Assembly (NCBI RefSeq): GCF_016887565.1
Contig: NZ_CP069396.1
Coordinates: 9,220,001-9,284,000 of the forward strand
Length of the DNA stretch: 64,000 nt
From: Archangium violaceum
Lineage (GTDB): Bacteria; Myxococcota; Myxococcia; Myxococcales; Myxococcaceae
Direction: 5' to 3'
This document shows positions 47,371 through 57,639 of the stretch, one piece after another; position 1 is the first letter of the stretch, and every line of letters starts with the position of its first letter. Below the pieces are notes generated by a model that saw nothing but the letters and a program-made list of their open reading frames with translations, did not search any database and was not told where the DNA came from. The translations under genes were made by a program, and so were the position numbers.

Positions 47371-48011
47371 AGGATGTGGGGCGTGGAGTAGCCCGCCCCC
47401 AGCGCCACCGTCTCGCGCGGGGCGAAGCCGGTCCGGCGCAGCAGGGCCTCCACCGCGCCGCGGGACTGAAGCACCAGCGCGCCACCGGCCTTCGTCCGGC
47501 CGAGCAGCTTCACCATCACCACCTCCTGCGCCAGGCACTTGAGGTGCTTCCAGGTGCCATCGCCCTCGGCCTCCTTCACCAGGAGCCGCCCACCGGGGCG
47601 CAGCAGACGCCGGGCCTCCCGAAGGAAGTCCGGCCAGCGCTCCACGGGCAGCAGGTAGAGCACGTCGCTCACCACCACCGTGTCGAAGTGCCCGGGCAGC
47701 CGCTCGGCCAATGTCTCCACGGTGCCCACCTCGACCTTCACGTTGGGCAGCCAGCCGGGTCCCTGGCGGGCCCACTCGATTTTGCGTGGGTCAGGATCGA
47801 CCCCATGTACCGTCCGCTGGGAGTCGCTCAGGGCGAGAAGCCCGGAGAACAGCCCATGGCCGCATCCCACATCGGCCACGGTGCCACCGGGGGGTACACG
47901 GGCGGCGATGGCTTCGAGCGGCGCGGAGAAGGCACGGGCGTGGACGTGGAAGCGCTCGGCGGGGGGCAACCGGGAGAAGAGCGAGAGGGCGGCGGAGATG
48001 GGAGCGTTCAT
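47325..48011 (-). CDS. Class I SAM-dependent methyltransferase
   Basis: A 228-residue methyltransferase with motif I TVADVGCGHGLFSGLLAL (residues 44-61), motif II VHGVDPDPRKIEWARQG, post-motif VVVSDVLYLLPVERW and LLRPGGRLLVKEA. The motif pattern resembles small-molecule or lipid methyltransferases. The ATG at 48011 overlaps the stop of the PIG-V-like gene (ATGA on the minus strand), so these two are coupled. The C-terminus is Ala-rich and overlaps the YdjC-like gene on the other strand by 46 bp. Confidence 0.87.
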   Translation of the reverse strand: MNAPISAALSLFSRLPPAERFHVHARAFSAPLEAIAARVPPGGTVADVGCGHGLFSGLLALSDSQRTVHGVDPDPRKIEWARQGPGWLPNVKVEVGTVETLAERLPGHFDTVVVSDVLYLLPVERWPDFLREARRLLRPGGRLLVKEAEGDGTWKHLKCLAQEVVMVKLLGRTKAGGALVLQSRGAVEALLRRTGFAPRETVALGAGYSTPHILYVAEAVAEAPASAP

Positions 48012-49153
48012 GACACGTAGGCTCCCGCACCGTAGGCGGCGGCGAGCGCTATGAGCAACACGGCACTCGTGGAGAGCACCCCCCAGCGAAGGCGAGGCCG
48101 CTCGCGCAGCAGCAGCGCGAGCGTGAGGAAGAGCGGAAAGGCGGCGAGCAGGTAGCGCCCCATGCCCATGAAGTCCTTGCTGGAGAGGGTGGGCATTCCG
48201 ACCATGGCGGCGACATAGGCGCCGTAGCCCCAGCCGAGCCGCTTCACGGTGGGCCACACCAGGGCGAGCGCCCCGAGGGAGAAGGCGGCATGCCCCACCA
48301 GCCGCAGCCCGTCCGCGAGCGTCATGGAGGAGCTGAAGCCCTGGAACCAGCGCACCTTGAGCCAGGTGCGCCAACCGGGCCGCTGGTCCCACCCCGGAGC
48401 GGACTGCACCTTGGCGAAGGCGAAGGGCTCACCGAAGGCGTGCCAGAGGTAGAGGACGTAGAGCACGAGCCCCAGGCCAGCGAGCACCGGGAGCGCGTCC
48501 CAGAGGGTCCACTTCTCGCCGCGCTGGTGCTTCCACTCGAGCCGGCGCGCGAGCAGTCCGAGCACCAGCGCCGGAGCGACGGGGCGCGCGGCGGTGGCCA
48601 CCGCGCCCAGCAGCACCGCGGGCAGGAGCTGGCCGCGCTCGAGCAGGTAGAAGGCGCTCACCAGCAGCAGGAGGAAGAGCGCGTCCGAGTACATCGCCCC
48701 GTAGAGGAAGAAGGCGAAGGGATAGAGGACGAGCAGCAGCCCCGCGTCGCGAGCGGCGTCCTCTCCCTTGAGGTGGGAGGCCCAACGGGTGAAGAGCACC
48801 ACGGCGGCCCCGCCACAGAGCACGGTGAGCAGCACGCCGGCGATGAAGGTGTCCACGCCCAGCACGCCGAGCCCGCGGATGGCGAGCGGGTAGGCGGGGA
48901 AGAAGGCCACCGAGCTCTGCTGGCCAGGGGTGTACCCGTAGCCCTGGGTGGCGATGTCCGCGTACCAGCCCGCGTCGAAGCGGGCCCAGCCCAGCAACAG
49001 GGACGCGTTGGGCCAGGAGAGCCGCGCCGGGCTGTAGCTCTCGGGGAAGGAGCGCGCGGCCACCACCACGGCGACGGTGCAGGTGAGCAGGGCGCCAAGC
49101 GCGGCGAGGGCGACGGTGCGGGACGCGGAGCGGGGCATGGGCGCCGGGGGCAT
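48008..49153 (-). CDS. PIG-V-like GT-C mannosyltransferase
   Basis: A 381-residue integral membrane protein with about nine spans. The first periplasmic loop after span 1 contains LLGWARFDAGWYADIATQGY, an acidic R-F-D-A-x-W-Y motif diagnostic of PIG-V/GT-C mannosyltransferases that take sugar from polyprenyl-phosphate donors. The later YPFAFFLYGAMYSDALFLLL and SSKDFMGMGRYLLAAFPLFL segments also fit this family. The start is uncertain (ATG 49153 or 49138). The coupled downstream methyltransferase and the nearby DPM-like GT2 suggest a shared lipid-linked sugar route. Confidence 0.86.
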   Translation of the reverse strand: MPPAPMPRSASRTVALAALGALLTCTVAVVVAARSFPESYSPARLSWPNASLLLGWARFDAGWYADIATQGYGYTPGQQSSVAFFPAYPLAIRGLGVLGVDTFIAGVLLTVLCGGAAVVLFTRWASHLKGEDAARDAGLLLVLYPFAFFLYGAMYSDALFLLLLVSAFYLLERGQLLPAVLLGAVATAARPVAPALVLGLLARRLEWKHQRGEKWTLWDALPVLAGLGLVLYVLYLWHAFGEPFAFAKVQSAPGWDQRPGWRTWLKVRWFQGFSSSMTLADGLRLVGHAAFSLGALALVWPTVKRLGWGYGAYVAAMVGMPTLSSKDFMGMGRYLLAAFPLFLTLALLLRERPRLRWGVLSTSAVLLIALAAAYGAGAYVS

Positions 49154-49304
49154 CGTCCAGAAACGCGCCAGGGTCAAGCTCCGCGCGCGATGGGCCTGGA
49201 CGCGGAGTGCGGGTGCGAGGCCTCCCATGTCCCCTCCGGCTCACACGAGACTTTCCGCCCCCCGACCCTTCACCGAGAATGCCACTCCCTCATCAGGAGA
49301 GTGC

Positions 49305-51236
<1,932 letters not shown>

Positions 51237-51253
51237 CGCGAGCCCGGGACGAA

Positions 51254-51292
51254 ACCGGAGGGCAGGAGGAACGACTCCCCTGCCCTCCCGGT
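51254..51292. terminator. Bidirectional terminator hairpin
   Basis: Long inverted repeat with arms near ACCGGAGGGCAGG and CCTGCCCTCCCGGT (one bulged base). It lies between the convergent CocE-type hydrolase and fadJ genes. No clear T-run, so it may act as a stem barrier for both transcripts. Confidence 0.6.
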
Positions 51293-51300
51293 CCCCGGGG

Positions 51301-53541
51301 TCAGCGCGGGTAGAACGTCTTGCCCGCCTTCACCATGTCCACCAGGTACGGCGCGGGGGTGAAGCGCTCGCCGTACTTGTCCTGGTAGTGCTCCAGGCGG
51401 CGCAGCAGCTCGGCGGGGCCGAGGCTGTCCGCGTAGCGGAAGGGGCCACCGAGGAACGGCGGGAAGCCGAGCCCGAAGATGGCGCCCACGTCGCCGTCAC
51501 GCGCGCTGCGCAGGATGCCCTCGCCCAGGCAGCGCACGGCCTCGTTCACCATCTGGAGGGCGCAGCGCTCGGCTATCTCGCGCGAGTCGAGCTGCTTGCG
51601 GTTCTTCCCGTGCGGCAGCAGCTCGTAGACGGAGACGTCCACCTCCTTCTTCTTCTTGCCGTCGTAGGTGTAGAAGCCCTTCTTGTTCTTGCGGCCCAGG
51701 CGGCCCTCGGCGACGACCTTCTCCAGGGCCTTGGGCGCGGCCATGCGCTTGCCGAAGGCGGCCTCCATGATGGGGCCCACCTTCTGGGCCACGTCGATGC
51801 CCACCTCGTCCAACAGGGTGATGGGGCCCACGGGGAAGCCGAACTCGACGAGCGCCTTGTCCAGCGCGGCGATGTCGGCACCATCGGCCAGCAGGTGCGC
51901 GGCCTCGTTCATGTACGGCGCGAGGATGCGCGAGGTGTAGAAGCCCGGCCCGTCGTTGACGACGATGACCGTCTTGCCCTGCTTCTTGCCCACCTCCACG
52001 CAGGTGGCCGTCACCCAGTCGGCGGTGCCCTTGTGGGTGATGATCTCCAGCAGCGGCATCTTGTTCACCGGGCTGAAGTAATGCATGCCGATGACCTGGG
52101 CGGGCCGGCGCGAGCCCTTGGCCAGCTCGGTGATGGGGATGCTGGAGGTGTTGGAGGCGAAGATGCAGTCGGCGTGGGTGACGGCCTCCACCTCGCCGAT
52201 GATGCGGTGCTTGAGGGCCAGGTCCTCGAAGACGGCCTCGATGACCACGTCCGCGTTCTTGAAGCCCTCGTAGCCGGTGCCGCCGGTGACGAGCGCCATC
52301 TTCGCGGCCGCCTCGCGCCACGTGAGCGAGCGCTTCTTCACCCGCTCATCGTAGATGCCCTGCACCTGCTTGAGGGCGCGGCCCACGCCGGCATCGTCCT
52401 TGTCCTTCACGCGCACCGGCACGCCCTGCAGCGCCGAGCTGACGTAGGCGATGCCACCGCCCATCAGACCGCCGCCGAGCACGCCCACCTTCTTCACCTC
52501 GCGCGGCTTCACGTCCGGGTTGGAGGTGCCGTTCTCCTTCTTGAGGGCGGTGGTGGCGAAGAAGACCTCCACCAGCCGCTTGGAGACGTCGGACACCACC
52601 AGCTCGCCGAAGAAGCGGGCCTCGGCCTCCAGGCCCGCCGCGTGACCGGACTCCACGCCGATGCGAATGGCCTCCAGCGCCCGCTCCGGCGCCGGGTACT
52701 TGCCGCGCGTCTTCTTGCGCAGCTGCTTGCGCGCCTGGTCGAAGAGGATCTTCCGGCCCACCGGGTTGTCCTCGAGCGCGACCTCGGCCCACAGCTCCTT
52801 GTTGGCCAGCCCCGCCAGCAGCCCGCCCAGACCCTTCTTGCCCTGCTGCGCCACCGCCTTGAGGCCCTGACCGCGAGGACGCTCCACCTTGAGCATGCCC
52901 TCGGACAGCTCGCGGGCGCGCCGCACGGCGACAGCGCGGAGGATGGGCGCGGGCACCACTTCGTCCACCAGGCCCAGCTTCTTGGCCTTGGAGGGCTTCA
53001 CGTTCTTGCCGGTGAGGATGAGGTCCAACGCGGCCTGCACGCCGATGAGGGCCGGCAGCCGCTGGGTGCCACCCGCGCCGGGGATGAGGCCGAGCTGCAC
53101 CTCGGGCAGTCCGAGCGTCGTCTTCGGGCTGTCGGTGGCGATGCGGTAGTCACACGCGAGCGCCCACTCCAGGCCGCCGCCCAGACACGCGCCGTGGATG
53201 GCCGCCACCACCGGCTTGGGGAACGCATCCAGCCTGTCGAAGCCCTGCTGCCCCTGGCGCGAGGCGGCGGTGGCGTCGGTGGCCGTCTTGATGGTCTGGA
53301 GGAAGTCGATCTTCGCCCCGGCCACGAAGCTGTCCTTCTTGCCGGAGGTGAAGACGACCGCCTTCACCGCGGGGTCCTTCTCCGCGCGGCCGAGCAGCGC
53401 GGCGAACGCCTCGCCCACGTCGGGGGAGAGCGTGTTCACCGACTCGCCGGGCAGGTCGAAGGTGAGGACCGCGACGTTGTCCTCGACCTGGTAGGTGAAG
53501 CCCTGCTTCGCCTCGAGCTCCTGTGCCTTCATCGCAGCCAT
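51301..53541 (-). CDS. fadJ: Fatty-acid oxidation multifunctional enzyme (hydratase/dehydrogenase)
   Basis: A 746-residue FadJ/FadB-type protein. Residues 1-190 form the crotonase domain (AAIHGACLGGGLEWALACDYRIA, then GLPEVQLGLIPGAGGTQRLP with the catalytic Glu residues). The 3-hydroxyacyl-CoA dehydrogenase NAD domain has VGVLGGGLMGGGIAYVSS near 355-372 and ASNTSSIPITELA, IGMHYFSPVNKMPLLEII with the catalytic His. It performs enoyl-CoA hydration and 3-hydroxyacyl-CoA oxidation. The start at 53541 overlaps the thiolase stop (ATGA). Final residues GERFTPAPYLVDMVKAGKTFY are family-typical. Confidence 0.94.
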   Translation of the reverse strand: MAAMKAQELEAKQGFTYQVEDNVAVLTFDLPGESVNTLSPDVGEAFAALLGRAEKDPAVKAVVFTSGKKDSFVAGAKIDFLQTIKTATDATAASRQGQQGFDRLDAFPKPVVAAIHGACLGGGLEWALACDYRIATDSPKTTLGLPEVQLGLIPGAGGTQRLPALIGVQAALDLILTGKNVKPSKAKKLGLVDEVVPAPILRAVAVRRARELSEGMLKVERPRGQGLKAVAQQGKKGLGGLLAGLANKELWAEVALEDNPVGRKILFDQARKQLRKKTRGKYPAPERALEAIRIGVESGHAAGLEAEARFFGELVVSDVSKRLVEVFFATTALKKENGTSNPDVKPREVKKVGVLGGGLMGGGIAYVSSALQGVPVRVKDKDDAGVGRALKQVQGIYDERVKKRSLTWREAAAKMALVTGGTGYEGFKNADVVIEAVFEDLALKHRIIGEVEAVTHADCIFASNTSSIPITELAKGSRRPAQVIGMHYFSPVNKMPLLEIITHKGTADWVTATCVEVGKKQGKTVIVVNDGPGFYTSRILAPYMNEAAHLLADGADIAALDKALVEFGFPVGPITLLDEVGIDVAQKVGPIMEAAFGKRMAAPKALEKVVAEGRLGRKNKKGFYTYDGKKKKEVDVSVYELLPHGKNRKQLDSREIAERCALQMVNEAVRCLGEGILRSARDGDVGAIFGLGFPPFLGGPFRYADSLGPAELLRRLEHYQDKYGERFTPAPYLVDMVKAGKTFYPR

Positions 53542-54845
53542 CACGCACGCTCCAGGACCACCGCGGCACCCAGGCCGCCGGCGGCGCAGACGGTGCACAG
53601 CACCGTGTTCTTGTTCTGACGCTTCAGCTCATGCAGGGCCTGGGTGACGATGCGCGCCCCCGTGGCTCCGAAGGGGTGACCGATGGAGATGGAGCCACCG
53701 GCCAGGTTGAGGCGCGTGCGGTCCACCTCGCCCACCGGCGCGCTCCAGCCGGCCTTCTGAGCGAACTCCTTGGAGGCCAGCGCCTGGATGTTGCTGGCCA
53801 CCTGGGCGGCGAACGCCTCGTGCATCTCCACGATGTCGATGTCCGAGAGCTTCATCCCCGCGCGCTGCAGCGCGATGGGGGCCGCGTAGGCCGGGCCCTG
53901 GAGGAGCTGTCCACCCGGGTCGGTGGCGGCATAGGCGTGGGAGCGCAGGTAGCCGAGCGGCTCCAGGCCGAGCGCCCTGGCCTTCTCCTCGCTCATCAGC
54001 AGCAGCGCGGCGGCGCCGTCGGTGAGCGGCGAGGCGTTGCCCGCGGTGATGGAGCCGTACTTGCGGTCGAACGCGGGCTTGAGCTGGGCGAGCGCCTCCA
54101 GGCTCGTGTCCTCGCGGACGATGTTGTCCTTCTGCGACACCTTCTCGTACTTCGGCGGCACCACGACGTGCATCACCTGGGGGTCGAAGAAGCCGTCCTT
54201 CCAGGAGCGCGCGGCGTTCTGGTGCGAGTTGAACGCGATGCGATCCTGCTCCTCGCGGGAGATGCCGTTCTCCTTGGCCATCTTCTCCGCGCTCTCCCCC
54301 ATGGTGAGGCCGGTGGAGTACTCGGCGATGGCCGGGGGCACGGGGACCAGGTCGCGCGGCTTGAGCGCCTGGAAGGCCCTGAGCTTCTCCGTGAGACTCC
54401 GGGCCTTGGAGGCGGCCACCAGCGCCTGGGCCAGCGGGCGGCTGGTGAAGATGGGCGCGTCCGACATGGACTCGGTGCCACCGGCGATGACCACGTCCGC
54501 CTCGCCCACGGCGATGGCGTTGGCCGCCGTCGTCATGGCCTGGATGGAGGTGGCGCAGGCGCGCGCCACGGTGAACGCTTCAATCTTGCGCGGCAGCCCC
54601 GCGGCGAGCACCACCTCGCGCGCGATGGACGGCGCGGTGAGCGTGGGGATGACCTGGCCGAACACCAGCTGGTCGATCTCCTGGGGATCGATCTCCGCGC
54701 GCTGCACCAGCTCCTGGACCACCATGCGGCCCAGGTCCAGCGCGGTGAGCTTCGCGAAGTCGGTTCCCGCCTTCACGAAGGGCGTCCGCAACCCGCGGAC
54801 GATGGCCACCCTGCGGTGACCGTTGCGCTGCTTCTCGCGTGCCAT
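53541..54845 (-). CDS. fadI: 3-ketoacyl-CoA thiolase
   Basis: A 434-residue thiolase for the last step of beta-oxidation. The nucleophile Cys97 lies in VARACATSIQAM, followed by GGTESMSDAP, the HEAFAAQ motif (catalytic His), GGSISIGHPFGATGARI and the C-terminal acid/base Cys in TVCAAGGLGAAVVLE. Length and the REKQRNGHRRVAIVRGLRTPF start match FadI. The ATG at 54845 was chosen over one eleven codons upstream because a strong GGAGGGTGAGG site precedes it. It forms a coupled operon with fadJ. Confidence 0.95.
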   Translation of the reverse strand: MAREKQRNGHRRVAIVRGLRTPFVKAGTDFAKLTALDLGRMVVQELVQRAEIDPQEIDQLVFGQVIPTLTAPSIAREVVLAAGLPRKIEAFTVARACATSIQAMTTAANAIAVGEADVVIAGGTESMSDAPIFTSRPLAQALVAASKARSLTEKLRAFQALKPRDLVPVPPAIAEYSTGLTMGESAEKMAKENGISREEQDRIAFNSHQNAARSWKDGFFDPQVMHVVVPPKYEKVSQKDNIVREDTSLEALAQLKPAFDRKYGSITAGNASPLTDGAAALLLMSEEKARALGLEPLGYLRSHAYAATDPGGQLLQGPAYAAPIALQRAGMKLSDIDIVEMHEAFAAQVASNIQALASKEFAQKAGWSAPVGEVDRTRLNLAGGSISIGHPFGATGARIVTQALHELKRQNKNTVLCTVCAAGGLGAAVVLERA

Positions 54846-54875
54846 GTGTGCCTCACCCTCCTGCAGAATGAGGCG

Positions 54876-54905
54876 CATCTAATGACCCGTGGCGCATCGC
54901 GTCAA
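54876..54905 (-). promoter_or_regulatory. Putative fadI-fadJ promoter
   Basis: On the minus strand: -35 TTGACG (54900-54905), 18-base spacer, -10 TAGATG (54876-54881). The -35 is good and the -10 weak. The fadI start is 31 bp after the -10. Confidence 0.5.
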
Positions 54906-54912
54906 CGGGAGA

Positions 54913-54928
54913 TTGACTCCAGAATCAA
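54913..54928. promoter_or_regulatory. Palindrome upstream of fadI, possible operator
   Basis: TTGACTCCAGAATCAA, an imperfect 16-bp inverted repeat whose half-sites TTGA/TCAA match perfectly and differ only at inner positions. It ends 8 bp upstream of the putative -35 box. It could be a site for a fatty-acid-responsive regulator (FadR/PsrA-like TetR); this is inference. Confidence 0.4.
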
Positions 54929-54967
54929 CACGGACACGCCCCCTGGCTGCTCCCCCTCGGAGCGAGG

Positions 54968-55537
54968 TCAGGGAGCCGTGCCCGGCTGTTGAGCAGCCGA
55001 CTTTTCGAGGAGGAACTCCTCCAGGGGGCGGAGCTCCGGAGCGACCCAGAGCGAGGACACGTCGGCCTGCTTGAGACGCTCGATCAGCGCGTCCGGGAAG
55101 GGCTGCGCACCCGCCTGCGCGAACAGCTCGGCGAGTACCCGGTTGGGCTCGTAGCGACCCCGGATGAGCTGCTCGAACGAGGGACTCACGGGCACCAGGG
55201 AGCGCAGCAGTGACTCATCACGGAAGAGGAGCACGGCGACCTCGGGTGCGATCAACAAGACCCGCCATTCACCCGAAGGCGCCGCGTCGCCCAGGAGATA
55301 CTCCATCAAGCCCCCCTGCTCCGCCATCATGGCTGGCGAGAGCGTATCCGCGTCGGCCACCACGGCCACGGGGACCCGCCGCAGCGCGAGGATGCTCCGC
55401 GCCGTGGATACAGTTCCGCCACGGCCTTCATCTGCCCGAACCTGGATGGCCCGATCGCGCAGGCGGGGATGACCGTCCACCAGACGCTTCATGAGCCACC
55501 CCGCCACGAGTCCCGAGGTCACGATGAACGCACTCAT
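54968..55537 (-). CDS. Hypothetical DxD protein coupled to nuclease gene
   Basis: A 189-residue protein without a confident family. It opens MSAFIVTSGLVAGWLMKRLVDGH, has a central strand ending in an acidic motif (VAVVADADT near residues 58-66), then GEWRVLLIAPEVAVLLF and a helical C-terminus. The alternating fold and DxD-type motif recall Toprim/OLD-nuclease relatives, but the expected N-terminal Glu is missing (TSG), so assignment is weak. The ATG at 55537 overlaps the last bases of the upstream nuclease-like gene (stop at 55534), with GGAGGA upstream. The tight coupling implies joint function. Confidence 0.65.
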   Translation of the reverse strand: MSAFIVTSGLVAGWLMKRLVDGHPRLRDRAIQVRADEGRGGTVSTARSILALRRVPVAVVADADTLSPAMMAEQGGLMEYLLGDAAPSGEWRVLLIAPEVAVLLFRDESLLRSLVPVSPSFEQLIRGRYEPNRVLAELFAQAGAQPFPDALIERLKQADVSSLWVAPELRPLEEFLLEKSAAQQPGTAP

Positions 55538-56097
55538 CCAATCTTCCTCCCGTCCATCAGGTTCAGCTCCACGAGCCCCATCTCCACCGCGTACCGCAGC
55601 TTCCTCCTCATGCCCTCGATGAGCCGTCGCTCTCGTAGGGCCACATCGATCTCCGAGCCTCGCCACAGCAACACATCCGGCGGCGGCAGCATCCGCGCCA
55701 GCGTGAGCGCCGTCGAAGAGAACTCGCCCGTATTGAACAGCGCCCCAATGGCCGTTCGCGGGCGACGCAGAAGTTGTGATTTCAGCTTGACGATGGCAAC
55801 GGCATCTACTGGTCTGGTCACATCTTTGAACTCTACCAGACAGGACTCCCCATCGAAATAGACCACCCCGTCGATCTGCTCCAGGAGGACTCCATCCTGG
55901 TAGACCCGGTAAGGCCAGGTCACCTCGGCGCCCTCCAACTGGAAGGCCCGCAGGATGAGGTACTCCAGCAGCACACCAGCGGGCCAATCGGCGGTCGTAA
56001 CACCCGCTCGAAGGCCCTCCCACAGCTCCAGCAATCCTCGATGTTCGAGCGCGAGTACCCTGCGCTGGTACTCACCACTCCTGCCCTCGTCCGTCAC
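55534..56097 (-). CDS. PD-(D/E)XK restriction endonuclease-like protein
   Basis: A 187-residue protein with a restriction-endonuclease-like core. The motif QIDGVVYFDGESCLVEFKDV (near residues 78-97) gives the D...ExK catalytic set, and it continues PVDAVAIVKLKSQLLRRP and GALFNTGEFSSTALTLAR, as in Mrr-like nucleases. The C-terminal YAVEMGLVELNL type end occurs in related myxobacterial proteins. The start at GTG 56097 (GGAAGGGG nine bases upstream) is preferred; GTG 56121 is possible. G+C falls here compared with the neighbours (AT-rich codons around 55790-55870), suggesting acquisition. With the coupled DxD protein it forms a two-gene cassette with a possible defence role (inference). Confidence 0.75.
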   Translation of the reverse strand: MTDEGRSGEYQRRVLALEHRGLLELWEGLRAGVTTADWPAGVLLEYLILRAFQLEGAEVTWPYRVYQDGVLLEQIDGVVYFDGESCLVEFKDVTRPVDAVAIVKLKSQLLRRPRTAIGALFNTGEFSSTALTLARMLPPPDVLLWRGSEIDVALRERRLIEGMRRKLRYAVEMGLVELNLMDGRKIG

Positions 56098-56179
56098 GGC
56101 GCCCGTCCCCTTCCCCAACACCTCACGCCACCCTACCGGGCGCCTCTGACATCCCCGGTCGACCCACGGGGTGACATCA

Positions 56180-57217
56180 TCAGGTGCCCTGGCGGAGCGC
56201 GATGCCGTGCTTGTGGACGGCATCCACGAAGAACTTCGCGGCCTCCGGATCCGTGGGCGGGAGGATGCCGTGGCCGAGGTTGCAGATGTGTCCCACGGGG
56301 CCGGCTCGGCGGAGGATGTCCACCACGCGCTGCTCCAGCTCCTCGCGCGGCAGGAACAGGTGAAGCGGATCCAGGTTGCCCTGCACGGCCACATCGGGGC
56401 CGAGGACGCGGCGGGCCTCGTCGATGGGCGTGCGCCAGTCCTGCCCGATGACGTCCGCGCCGGTGCGCTTGAGCAGCGGCAGGTGGTTGGACATGCCGGT
56501 GCCGAAGACGATGACGGGCACGCCCTTGGCCTGGACCTCCTTCACCATGCGCGTGAGGTACGGCAGACAGAAGCGCTCGTAGTCCCAGGGCGAGAGCTCG
56601 CCGCCCCACGAGTCGAAGATCTGCACGATGCTCGCGCCCGCCTCCACCTGCATGAGCAGATACGGGATGAGGGTGCTCGTCAGCTTCTCGAAGAGGGAGT
56701 GGGCCAGCTTGGGCTGCTCGAAGAGGAGCCGCTTGATGAGGATGTAGCTCTTGGAGCCACCGCCCTCGACCATGTACGCGGCGAGGGTGAAGGGAGCGCC
56801 GGAGAAGCCGATGACGGGCACCGAGTCATTGAGGGCGCGCCGGGTGCGGCGGATGGCCTCGGCGACGAAGCCGGTGCCCTGGACGGGGTCGGGCACCGCG
56901 AGGCGCTCGATGTCCGCGGCGGTGCGCACGGGGTTGGGGAAGTGAGGCCCCTTGTCGCCGAGCTCCAGCTCGATGCCCATGGCCTCCACGGGGATGAGGA
57001 TGTCCGAGAAGATGATGGCGGCATCCACGCCCAGGCGGGTGATGGGCTGCACGGTGACCTCGGCGGCGAGGTCCGGGTTCTTGCACAGCTCGAGGAAGCC
57101 GATGTTGCCGCGGATGGCGCGATACTCGGGCAGGTAGCGGCCGGCCTGGCGCATGAGCCACACCGGGGTGGTGTCGGTGGGCTGGCGGCGAGCGGCGCGG
57201 AGGAGGCGATCGTTCAA
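56180..57217 (-). CDS. hemE: Uroporphyrinogen decarboxylase
   Basis: HemE, 345 residues, converting uroporphyrinogen III to coproporphyrinogen III in haem synthesis. The signature PVWLMRQAGRYLPEYRAI is at residues 18-35, then FSDILIPVEAMG, GFSGAPFTLAAYMVEGGGSK, FDSWGGELSPWDY, and GNLDPLHLF and NLGHGILPPTDPE near the end. The start is a TTG at 57217 (GGAG eight bases upstream); no ATG is available before the conserved region. It stands alone, 82 bp before the nuclease cassette on the same strand. Confidence 0.94.
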   Translation of the reverse strand: MNDRLLRAARRQPTDTTPVWLMRQAGRYLPEYRAIRGNIGFLELCKNPDLAAEVTVQPITRLGVDAAIIFSDILIPVEAMGIELELGDKGPHFPNPVRTAADIERLAVPDPVQGTGFVAEAIRRTRRALNDSVPVIGFSGAPFTLAAYMVEGGGSKSYILIKRLLFEQPKLAHSLFEKLTSTLIPYLLMQVEAGASIVQIFDSWGGELSPWDYERFCLPYLTRMVKEVQAKGVPVIVFGTGMSNHLPLLKRTGADVIGQDWRTPIDEARRVLGPDVAVQGNLDPLHLFLPREELEQRVVDILRRAGPVGHICNLGHGILPPTDPEAAKFFVDAVHKHGIALRQGT

Positions 57218-57236
57218 GGGGTGGGCTCCATGTGTG

Positions 57237-57273
57237 CCCCCTCTCCCTCGGGGAGCGGGCGGGGGGCGAGGGT
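57237..57273. repeat. Dispersed palindromic repeat, copy 6
   Basis: CCCCTCTCCCTCGGGGAGCG followed by GGCGGGGGGCGAGGG: a diverged copy with one mismatch in the right arm. It lies just upstream of the hemE start, the only copy at a gene 5' end. Confidence 0.6.
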
Positions 57274-57347
57274 TGTCAGGAGCAACCGCCAGGGTCAACG
57301 CTCCTGTCAGGGCGCTGCGGAATGATCCGTCCCCTAGAAACGTATGC

Positions 57348-57376
57348 TTGACAGTGACGGTCGTGGTCGATACAAG
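57348..57376 (+). promoter_or_regulatory. tRNA operon promoter
   Basis: -35 TTGACA (57348-57353, full consensus), 17-base spacer, -10 TACAAG (57371-57376). It is 34 bp upstream of the mature tRNA-Val 5' end. A GC-rich discriminator-like stretch (GCCGCCCC) follows the -10. Confidence 0.85.
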
Positions 57377-57409
57377 GCCGCCCCGTCGCAACGCGGTGAC
57401 GCAAGCGAG

Positions 57410-57481
57410 GGGCGGATAGCTCAGCGGTAGAGCGTCGCCCTTACAAGGCGAGGGTCACAGGTTCAATCCCTGTTCCGCCCA
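57410..57481 (+). tRNA. tRNA-Val (anticodon TAC)
   Basis: A full cloverleaf can be drawn: acceptor GGGCGGA/TCCGCCC, D-arm GCTC-AGCGGTA-GAGC, anticodon arm TCGCC-CTTACAA-GGCGA with anticodon TAC (57442-57444), variable GGGTC, T-arm ACAGG-TTCAATC-CCTGT, discriminator A. The 3' CCA is not encoded. The D-loop is short. First gene of a two-tRNA operon. Confidence 0.95.
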
Positions 57482-57515
57482 AGCAGCAGTTGTAGTAGTG
57501 AAAGAGCAGTGTCGT

Positions 57516-57592
<77 letters not shown>

Positions 57593-57595
57593 ATA

Positions 57596-57634
57596 GAAGG
57601 GCCCGGAATCGCAAGGTTCCGGGCCCTTCGTCTT
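57596..57634 (+). terminator. Intrinsic terminator of the tRNA operon
   Basis: A 15-bp stem GAAGGGCCCGGAATC/GGTTCCGGGCCCTTC (one T-G pair) with a GCAA tetraloop, followed by GTCTTTG. It is placed 3 bp after tRNA-Asp. The T-tract is short but the stem is very stable. Confidence 0.9.
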
Positions 57635-57639
57635 TGCTC

